64,000 nt of DNA from Latilactobacillus fuchuensis DSM 14340 = JCM 11249 (lineage in GTDB: Bacteria > Bacillota > Bacilli > Lactobacillales > Lactobacillaceae): the NCBI RefSeq assembly GCF_000615805.1, contig NZ_BAMJ01000001.1, positions 1 through 64,000 on the forward strand, read 5' to 3'. Position 1 is the stretch's first letter; each line of letters begins with the position of its first letter. The notes beneath the pieces were generated by a model. The model was not told the origin of the DNA. It made no database searches and was given only the letters and a program-made list of their open reading frames with translations. Shown here in pieces: positions 57,612 through 64,000 of the stretch. A program made the position numbers and the translations under genes.

Positions 57612-57793
57612 AAAAAGAAACTGTGACATAAGTCTTAGTATTCTAATATTAAGTGAACATGCTTCTTCGACGCGCGCCAGAACTCATCAATTTCCGTTCA
57701 AATCAAAATAACTGATTATCCTTAGTTCTGGATAATCAGTTATTTCAACTTGATACTCAATTGATAATCAAGTTCTGTCACAGCTTGTTTTTT
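57612..57793. repeat. Nested mosaic inverted-repeat element (class 2, copy 2)
   Basis: CTGTGACA (57621-57628) and TGTCACAG (57776-57783) bound an element that matches copy 1 at 1402-1485 up to CATCAATTTC, then carries about 80 extra bases with a perfect stem AAATAACTGATTATCC / GGATAATCAGTTATTT (57705-57745). The same insert type occurs at 50187-50258. Its right edge is five bases from the uvrC stop codon. No ORF. Confidence 0.75.
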
Positions 57794-57797
57794 GCAT

Positions 57798-59583
57798 TTA
57801 TAGTGACAGTTTAATCGTTTGTGCAACCGTCTTTGAAATGCCTAACGCTTCAATCTCGTCGACCGTCGCCGCTTTAATGTGTTTTAAGGAACCAAATTGT
57901 TTTAATAACTTCGTCCGGGTTTTTGGTCCGACCCCTTGGATATCATCCAACTTAGAACTTAACGAATTTTTACCGCGTAATTGACGGTGGAAAGTAATCG
58001 CAAATCGATGGACTTCATCTTGAATCCGGGTCAATAAATAGAAACCTTGCTCTTCGGATCCAGATCAATCAATTGATCCGCCGTTTCGCCGTATAACAAC
58101 GAGGCCGTTCGATGATGATTATTCTTAACCATTCCGGCAATCGGAATGGCTAAATCCAATTCGTTGATCAAGACGTCTTTAGCGGCGTTGAGTTCAACAA
58201 TCCCACCATCCATCAAAATTAAATCGGGCAGCGGTTTACCTTCCTTCAATAACCGCGAATAACGCCGGCGAATGACTTCACGCGTATTGGCATCTTCATT
58301 GGCCCCGGCACGCTCCGGCGTTTCCGTCAATTTATATTTACGGTATAACTTCTTTTCAGCGCGACCATCCACAAAAGTTACCAGCGCCGAAACCGGATCA
58401 GCCCTTGGATATGGGAATGATCAAACGCTTCAATCACGTGGCCATTCGGTAACCCTAGCGCTGCCATAATTTCGTTCTGGGCGCCAATCGTTTGCCGATT
58501 ATCGAGTTCAAGTAATCGGAACTTCTCTTCTAGTACTAACCGACTATTCTTCTGCGCTAATTCGAGTAACGCCTTTTTTTCACCACGTTGCGGCGTCCGA
58601 ATGGGCACCTTTAGAATATCAGATAAGACCGCCTTTTCAACGCCAGTCGGCACCAATATTTCACGCGGTAAAACGTTATTCTTACGGTTATACCATTGTA
58701 AGATAAAGGTTGCTAGCTCTTCTTCCGGCGTACTAACACACGGGAATAAGCGTTTTTCACGACGAATTAACCGCGCCTGCCGAATAAAGAAGATTTGAAT
58801 CGAAATCCAACCTTTATCGACATAAAACGCAAATAAATCGCGGGGCGTATTATCGTTCGAAATAATTTTTTGCTTTTCAACCGTCGCTTCGATGTAATGC
58901 AGTTGATCGCGTAATTCAGCCGCCCGTTCAAATTGCATCTCGCTAGCCGCCGTTGTCATCTTCGCCGTTAAATTCTTTTTAACCGGATCGACCTGGCCGT
59001 TTAAGAAGCGTTTAATCGCTTTGATTTGCATTGCGTACAGACTCTCCGGAACTTCTTTAAAACAAGCACCTAGGCACTGGCCCATGTGGTAGTACAGGCA
59101 AGGACGGCCTTGATGCCCCTGACAACGTCTCAAGGGATAAACTCGTTGTAAGAAGCGCAACGTTTCTTGGGCAGCATAGACATCGGGATACGGGCCAAAA
59201 TAAAAGCCACCATCTTTCTTGACTTCCCCCGTAATCAACAGTTGCGGATCACGTTCATTGGTAATCTTAATATACGGATAACCGGTGCCCCGCTTTAGTT
59301 TAATATTATAATACGGCTGGTGTTTTTGAATTAACGTAATTTCCAGCAAAAAAGCTTCCTTATTCGTCGACGTAATGATGGTTTCAAAGTCAACGATTTC
59401 AGAAACTAATTTGGCGGTCTTCCCTTCATGACTACTCTTGAAGTATGACCGAACCCGATTTTTTAAATTTTTAGCTTTCCCGACATAGATAATTTGGGCG
59501 TTGATATCCTTCATTAAATAACAACCGGGCAAAGCTGGTAATAATGCTAATTTATGTTCAAGATGTTCACTTGCCAAAAACAC
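57798..59583 (-). CDS. uvrC: Excinuclease UvrC, two frameshifts
   Basis: The nuclease subunit of nucleotide excision repair. It has a GIY-YIG domain ([29 protein letters not shown]), a UVR motif (about residue 205), the RNase H-like domain ([30 protein letters not shown]) and a C-terminal HhH pair ([18 protein letters not shown]). The frame breaks at 58402-58404, after HIQG, and at 58045-58046, after DPKSK. Adding one base to each C run restores [19 protein letters not shown] and [15 protein letters not shown] and gives about 595 residues. GTG start with AAGGAG upstream. Confidence 0.9.
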
Positions 59584-59656
59584 ACCACTCCTTAATCCAA
59601 AACAAGTGTTCGTTCTTTCATTTTACGTGTTTTCGGCTAAAAAGCAACTTTAACGA

Positions 59657-60388
59657 CTATTGTGCTAGGACTTGTGCTAAGAACTGTTGGGTTCTTGGTT
59701 CTTGCGGGTGATCAAACAATTCTTCTGGTGTCCCTTTTTCAACAATTTGGCTATCGGCCATGAACCAGACCTCATCAGCCACTTCACGTGCGAAGCCCAT
59801 TTCATGGGTCACCACGACCATCGTCATGCCCTCTTGCGCTAAATCTTGCATGACTTTCAACACTTCACCGACCATTTCGGGATCCAATGCTGAAGTCGGT
59901 TCATCAAATAACAGAACGTCTGGCGACATTGCCAAAGCGCGGGCAATTGCGATCCGTTGTTTTTGACCACCAGATAGTTGATTGACATAAGCATCCGCCT
60001 TTTCGGATAAGCCAACCCGTTCAAGTAATGCTTCAGCCTGTTTCGTCGCTTCGGCAGCACTTTCTTTTTTGACCTTTTGGGGCGCCAATCGTAAGTTATC
60101 CATCACCGTTAAATTCGGAAAAAGATTGAAATTTTGGAAGACCATGCCCATTTTGGTTCTAATCTGATCCAATTCTTTTTCAGACAACGTCATTAAGTCG
60201 GTGCCTTCAAATAGAATCTGACCACCAGTTGGTTCTTCTAAGCGGTTCAAACACCGAAGTAGCGTACTCTTACCACCACCAGAGGGGCCAATCACCACGA
60301 TTACTTGGCCCGCTTCAACGTCGCCACTAACCCCGTTTAGAACTAAATTATCATCATATTTTTTAACGAGTTGATTGATTTTAAGCAT
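59657..60388 (-). CDS. glnQ: Glutamine-type amino acid ABC transporter ATPase
   Basis: A 243-residue ATPase of the polar amino acid transporter family: [18 protein letters not shown] (Walker A), [57 protein letters not shown] and [13 protein letters not shown]. It overlaps glnP by eight bases and completes that transporter. Amino acid specificity (glutamine, glutamate or another polar amino acid) is not decidable. Confidence 0.94.
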   Translation of the reverse strand: MLKINQLVKKYDDNLVLNGVSGDVEAGQVIVVIGPSGGGKSTLLRCLNRLEEPTGGQILFEGTDLMTLSEKELDQIRTKMGMVFQNFNLFPNLTVMDNLRLAPQKVKKESAAEATKQAEALLERVGLSEKADAYVNQLSGGQKQRIAIARALAMSPDVLLFDEPTSALDPEMVGEVLKVMQDLAQEGMTMVVVTHEMGFAREVADEVWFMADSQIVEKGTPEELFDHPQEPRTQQFLAQVLAQ

Positions 60389-61844
60389 GTTGCATCTTCC
60401 TTTCGATATAATTCAATAATTTTGAAAGACTAAAGGTTAGGACGAAATAGATCAGCATCGCAACAAAAATCGGTGCGACCCCTTTATACGTCGCTGATTG
60501 AACCACTTTCAATTGATAGATTAAATCAGTGACCCCAATAATTGAAACGATTGAACTTTCCTTAATTAATGAAATAAATTCGTTGCCTAATGCTGGCCAA
60601 ATATTCTTCAAGGCTTGTGGCAAGATAATATACCGCATTGTATCATGTTGTGAAAGTCCTAAACTTCTCGACGCTTCCGTTTGGCCTGGATCAATCGCAT
60701 TAATCCCAGAACGGATAATTTCAGCGACGTACGCAGCACTATTCAAGGAAACGGCAATCACACCGGCTAATAACGCTGGGATATTAATCCATAAGCCAAT
60801 TCCGAAATAGACAAACATAATTTGAATCATCAATGGTGTGCCCCGTACGAATTCAATGTACATCACCGCTAAACCATGCATGAATTTATTCTTCGAAATC
60901 CGAGCAAAGGCGAGAATCACACCGATTAAAATCCCGATTGCGATTGACACAATCGTAATGAATAAGGTATAGCCAATCCCTTTAGCGAAATAAGACCAAT
61001 AATGCCACATGCTCGTATTATGCGTGTTTGTTTTCATTAATTTACCCGCATTTTTAAGATATTGCGGAATTAATTTTTGTTTCTTGATTTGCGCAATACT
61101 TTGATTAGCTGCTGAAACTAAGGTTGGCGAATTTTTAGGGAAAGCAATTGCAGAACCTTGCATATCCGCCCCTAAATCGAATTTCCCATCAATTCTAACC
61201 AATTCTGGATCATTACTGGCATAAGCGGTTGCCACTGGTGTTTCGGCGACAATCCCTTCAATTTTATGGCTCTTGAGTGCGAGTACTAAATCTGGAACCT
61301 TGGTTAAACCCGTAATTTGGGCATTTTTAATTTGTTTTTTAGCAAGTGTTTGTTGTAAACTCCCCGTTTGAACCCCCACTTTTTTACCGATGAAACTGTT
61401 TTTAGATTTATAGATTTTCGCATCGGCCTTATTGACTAAGATCGATTGTCCACCGAGATAGTACACGTCGGAGAAATCAACACTCTTTGACCGTTCATCC
61501 GTTGGTGACATTGCCGAGATGACCATGTCGACTTTCCCAGTTTCAAGCCCGACCAACAATGCATCGAAATCCATGGATTTAACGACTAATTTGACGTTTA
61601 AATCATCGGCCAGCTTTTGGGCCACTTGAATGTCCATGCCGACAGTCTTATTTTTGCCGTTTTTATTCACTAAAAATTCATATGGTGCATAATCAGGACT
61701 CGTTCCTAGGACTAACGTTTTCTTGGCCTGAACTTGGCTCACGGTCTGACCTGCCGCTGAAACTGGTTGATTATTGCTAATCATTACCCCCAACAATAAC
61801 ATTAAAGGTAACATTAATATCATTAACTTCTTCTTAATATTCAT
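60381..61844 (-). CDS. glnP: Amino acid ABC transporter, fused binding protein and permease
   Basis: A 487-residue fusion: signal peptide (about residues 1-31), a periplasmic-type binding domain (about 38-265, with [20 protein letters not shown] and [24 protein letters not shown]), then a permease domain with five helices and the EAA loop ([42 protein letters not shown]). This matches GlnP-type transporters of lactic acid bacteria, here with one binding domain rather than two. GGAGGAG precedes the ATG. Confidence 0.93.
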   Translation of the reverse strand: MNIKKKLMILMLPLMLLLGVMISNNQPVSAAGQTVSQVQAKKTLVLGTSPDYAPYEFLVNKNGKNKTVGMDIQVAQKLADDLNVKLVVKSMDFDALLVGLETGKVDMVISAMSPTDERSKSVDFSDVYYLGGQSILVNKADAKIYKSKNSFIGKKVGVQTGSLQQTLAKKQIKNAQITGLTKVPDLVLALKSHKIEGIVAETPVATAYASNDPELVRIDGKFDLGADMQGSAIAFPKNSPTLVSAANQSIAQIKKQKLIPQYLKNAGKLMKTNTHNTSMWHYWSYFAKGIGYTLFITIVSIAIGILIGVILAFARISKNKFMHGLAVMYIEFVRGTPLMIQIMFVYFGIGLWINIPALLAGVIAVSLNSAAYVAEIIRSGINAIDPGQTEASRSLGLSQHDTMRYIILPQALKNIWPALGNEFISLIKESSIVSIIGVTDLIYQLKVVQSATYKGVAPIFVAMLIYFVLTFSLSKLLNYIERKMQHA

Positions 61845-61869
61845 CCTAACTCCTCCTTCGATTTTTCCT

Positions 61870-61918
61870 ATAATACATTAAGATAAATATTTATGCAACA
61901 TTTATTTATATAAATGTT
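61870..61918 (-). promoter_or_regulatory. glnPQ promoter with palindrome at the -35
   Basis: On the minus strand: TTGCAT (-35, 61893-61898), a 17-base spacer and TATTAT (-10, 61870-61875). A perfect inverted repeat AACATTTAT-TTAT-ATAAATGTT (61897-61918) overlaps the upstream edge of the -35; a candidate operator with no known match. Confidence 0.7.
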
Positions 61919-61924
61919 TAAAAT

Positions 61925-61952
61925 TTGCGAATTAATGATAATCTGGTATGAT
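61925..61952 (+). promoter_or_regulatory. Promoter of the small gene at 61981
   Basis: TTGCGA (-35, 61925-61930), a 16-base spacer and extended -10 TGGTATGAT (ending 61952). AGAGGAA at about 61970 is the ribosome binding site. Confidence 0.65.
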
Positions 61953-61980
61953 AGATGCAAATGAGAAAAGAGGAATTTCA

Positions 61981-62133
61981 ATGAGTTTAACAGTCCACCG
62001 CCAAAATGATTTAACCGGTCTATTCGATAAATTTGCTTCCGTTCCTAAGAAAGAACAACCAGTCGTTAAAAAAGAAGACGAAACAGAAACTAAAAGTAAA
62101 TCCGATGACGATCAAACCGCACAAAAAAAGTAG
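61981..62133 (+). CDS. Small charged protein, SPJ_0845-like
   Basis: A 50-residue protein starting MSLTVHRQNDLTGLFDKFASVP and ending in a Lys/Glu/Asp-rich disordered tail. The first half resembles short lactic acid bacterial proteins of the SPJ_0845 type (recognised by eye, not by search). The ATG at 61981 follows AGAGGAA; the in-frame ATG at 61948 lies in the -10 element and is rejected. Own promoter and terminator support a real gene. Function unknown. Confidence 0.7.
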   Translation: MSLTVHRQNDLTGLFDKFASVPKKEQPVVKKEDETETKSKSDDDQTAQKK

Positions 62134-62157
62134 ACCTCACTTGGTCTACTTTTTTAA
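62127..62157 (+). terminator. Terminator of the small gene
   Basis: GTAGACC / GGTCTAC hairpin followed by T6, immediately at the stop codon. Confidence 0.85.
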
Positions 62158-62168
62158 TACCGAATATT

Positions 62169-62462
62169 TTATTTAGCGTGCCGTTCTGGGTAACGCTTTT
62201 TTAATTGTTCAATGTTATCTTGAGCGACTTGTTCGAAATCAACATTGTTCCACTCGGCGATTTGTGATAAATACCAAAGAACATCACCAATCTTTTTAGT
62301 TAAGATTTTTTCATCTAGTTCGTGACCTTGGAAGGTGTACTTCTTAACAATATCGACGACCTCACCACTTTCACTGGATAACCCTAACGCTAGATTCGTC
62401 AGAACCTGTTCATTACCGTATAGCGTTCGGTTGGCTAGTTTTTGATATTCATTAAATTCCAT
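62169..62462 (-). CDS. MazG-like nucleotide pyrophosphohydrolase
   Basis: A 97-residue all-alpha NTP-pyrophosphohydrolase-like protein. LGLSSESGEVVDIVKKYTFQGHELDEKI holds the first metal-binding Glu motif; the second block is LTKKIGDVLWYLSQIAEW, where relatives usually have ELGD or EIGD. Lys replaces the Glu of that ExxD motif, which may weaken activity. The gene starts at the stop of ysxC (one-base overlap), so it is co-translated with it. A house-cleaning role against abnormal nucleotides is typical for the family. Confidence 0.82.
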   Translation of the reverse strand: MEFNEYQKLANRTLYGNEQVLTNLALGLSSESGEVVDIVKKYTFQGHELDEKILTKKIGDVLWYLSQIAEWNNVDFEQVAQDNIEQLKKRYPERHAK

Positions 62463-63061
62463 TACTGTTGACCTCCAATTTCACATTGACGTTCAATCCA
62501 TTCCCAAACTTGTTCCTTACCCGCACCGGTTAACGCACTAAAGCTAACAAATTTATCAACTGGGTTAAAATCGAGTTTTTCTTTAATAATTTTTTCTTGA
62601 CGATTCCACTTGCTCTTAGAAATTTTATCCATCTTCGTTGCAACAACCAAAACGGGCAAATCATAATATTTAGCAAAGACGTACATCGCGACGTCATCTT
62701 CGGTGGGTTCATGGCGACCATCAATCAATGAAATCAATCCTCGCACGTTTTGACGCGTTGTGAGGTAAGTTTCGATAATCTGACCGAACTTCTCCCGTTG
62801 CTTCTTAGAAACCTTCGCATAGCCGTAACCAGGTACGTCGACGAAGTAGAGTTGACTTTCAACTTTGTAAAAATTCAACGTCTGCGTTTTACCGGGTTTA
62901 CTTGAGGTCCGCGCATAACTTTTCCGATTGATTAATTTATTAATCAATGATGATTTACCAACGTTTGACCGACCAGATAAGGCAATTTCAGGTAACTGAT
63001 CAGTTGGATATTGGGCCTCTGAGACCGCACTCATAACCATTTCGACTTCTTGTACTTTCAT
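62462..63061 (-). CDS. ysxC: Ribosome-assembly GTPase YsxC (EngB)
   Basis: A 199-residue GTPase needed for 50S assembly. [21 protein letters not shown] (G1), [20 protein letters not shown] (G3) and VATKMDKI (G4) are family blocks. GGAGGTC precedes the ATG. It lies downstream of clpX, the conserved order in Bacilli. Confidence 0.96.
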   Translation of the reverse strand: MKVQEVEMVMSAVSEAQYPTDQLPEIALSGRSNVGKSSLINKLINRKSYARTSSKPGKTQTLNFYKVESQLYFVDVPGYGYAKVSKKQREKFGQIIETYLTTRQNVRGLISLIDGRHEPTEDDVAMYVFAKYYDLPVLVVATKMDKISKSKWNRQEKIIKEKLDFNPVDKFVSFSALTGAGKEQVWEWIERQCEIGGQQ

Positions 63062-63157
63062 AATGACCTCCGATTGTTTGCTTCGATAGCTAGTTTAGCA
63101 TAAATAAAATTTTATTGCGCCGTTGACTTCTCTGAATATCCATGTTTAGGGTCACAA

Positions 63158-63198
63158 ATCAAAAAGGTTGCTGACGCTTAACCCGCCAACAACCTTTA
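63158..63198 (-). terminator. Terminator of clpX
   Basis: AAAGGTTGTTGGCGG / TCAGCAACCTTT hairpin followed by T-rich minus-strand sequence, ten bases after the clpX stop codon. Confidence 0.82.
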
Positions 63199-63208
63199 TC
63201 GAATTATT

Positions 63209-64000
63209 TTATGACGCTTCTTGACCATCAGCTAAGAAAAGTTGCGGTTGACCAGTACCTTCAACGGCTTCTTTCGTCACTAAGACCTTCGCGATGTCCT
63301 CGCGACTTGGGATATCAAACATCATATCCATCATGACTTCTTCAATGATTGACCGCAATCCACGGGCACCCGTATCACGTTCAATCGCTAAATGTGCAGT
63401 CGCGTGGAGGGCGTTTTCCGTGAAATCAAGTTCAACATCATCTAATGCCATCAGCTTACCATATTGTTTAACGAGTGCATTCTTAGGTTCCGTTAAAATT
63501 CGAACCAAATCATCTTCCGTTAATTTCTCCAAAGCAGCTGTAATCGGGATTCGACCGATGAATTCAGGAATAATCCCGAATTTCATTAAATCTTCCGTGC
63601 CAATTTGTTGCATTAAACTTTGTTTTTCATCGATGACTTTGCCAGCTTTACTACCAAAACCGATTGTCTTTTCCCCTAGACGGTTCTTAACAATGGTTTC
63701 AATGCCGTCAAAAGCCCCACCAATGATGAATAAGATATTAGTGGTATCAATTTGAATTAACTCTTGTTGTGGATGCTTACGCCCACCCTGAGGGGGAACG
63801 CTCGCAATGGTCCCTTCAAGAATCTTCAAGAGTGCTTGTTGAACCCCTTCACCTGAAACATCACGGGTGATTGAGACGTTTTCACTCTTCTTGGCAATCT
63901 TATCGATTTCATCGATATAAATAATGCCCCGTTCAGCACGATCGACATCGAAGTCAGCATTTTGCAATAACTTCAACAAGATATTTTCAACATCTTCACC
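63209..64000 (-). CDS. clpX: ATP-dependent protease ATP-binding subunit ClpX (C-terminal part)
   Basis: The gene runs off the right edge; 263 residues are in the window, starting within [19 protein letters not shown]. Walker [28 protein letters not shown] (pore region), [21 protein letters not shown] and [26 protein letters not shown] identify ClpX, the unfoldase that feeds ClpP. The zinc-binding N-domain and Walker A lie beyond the window. It ends with a terminator, separate from ysxC. Confidence 0.97.
   Translation of the reverse strand, partial: GEDVENILLKLLQNADFDVDRAERGIIYIDEIDKIAKKSENVSITRDVSGEGVQQALLKILEGTIASVPPQGGRKHPQQELIQIDTTNILFIIGGAFDGIETIVKNRLGEKTIGFGSKAGKVIDEKQSLMQQIGTEDLMKFGIIPEFIGRIPITAALEKLTEDDLVRILTEPKNALVKQYGKLMALDDVELDFTENALHATAHLAIERDTGARGLRSIIEEVMMDMMFDIPSREDIAKVLVTKEAVEGTGQPQLFLADGQEAS

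Noticed and set aside
63294-63755. A 153-codon plus-strand ORF opposite clpX
   Set aside because: It is the antisense shadow of the strongly conserved clpX sequence and has no ribosome binding site.

Overview
The window reads as chromosomal DNA of a low-GC lactic acid bacterium, most likely the Latilactobacillus sakei/curvatus group. This is inferred from gene order and protein character: a 316-residue thymidylate synthase of the L. casei type, Gram-positive order (ypbB-recQ-fer, ribT-scpA-scpB-rluB, fur-xerD, pfkA-pyk-ytwI) and GGAGG-type ribosome binding sites. No rRNA, tRNA, CRISPR array, prophage or transposase gene was seen. Nearly all genes are core housekeeping genes on the minus strand. 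Plus-strand exceptions are a lipoprotein (175), a YitT gene (11065), an acyltransferase/acyl-CoA ligase/sulfonate-ABC cluster (15549-20696), fer (26511), a DUF2929 gene (39624), fruRKA (53045-56660) and a 50-codon gene (61981).

Layout. 0.2-11 kb: lipoprotein, glycerophosphodiesterase, signal peptidase, ypmS/ypmR, DegV, folate/thymidylate genes, ABC-F protein, CCA transferase. 11-15.3 kb: YitT (two frameshifts), TPR protein, HU, Der GTPase (frameshift). 15.5-20.7 kb: plus-strand accessory cluster. 20.7-21.3 kb: gene-free tandem array of palindromic repeats. 21.3-33 kb: S1 protein, cmk, LysM protein, recQ, ypbB, fer, ribU with an FMN riboswitch, rluB, scpB/scpA, ribT, xerD, fur, cvfB, ytwI. 33-40 kb: pyk, pfkA, dnaE, DUF2929. 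40-50 kb: lipoprotein, yjeM permease, rpmF, clpB with a CtsR box, LapA-like protein, SDR, rnz, OatA-like acyltransferase. 50-57.6 kb: obg, mupG, fruRKA with a cre site, an intact YitT paralogue. 57.8-64 kb: uvrC (two frameshifts), glnQ/glnP, MazG-like protein, ysxC, partial clpX.

Two results stand out. First, a family of palindromic intergenic repeats occurs at about 1.4, 12.0, 20.7-21.3, 50.1 and 57.6 kb, always directly at the 3' end of a minus-strand gene. Units keep conserved outer arms while the central stem sequence changes and stays paired; one copy looks like a small inserted element with an 11-bp direct repeat on both sides. I do not recognise this family. Second, eight single-base frameshifts split seven genes, including normally essential der. 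Seven or eight of them are explained by one missing base in a run of three or four G or C, which points to homopolymer sequencing error rather than gene decay.

The accessory cluster joins a membrane acyltransferase and an acyl-CoA ligase to a complete sulfonate-type ABC transporter in one apparent operon. That combination is unusual and suggests uptake plus activation or acylation of an unknown small acid or sulfonate.
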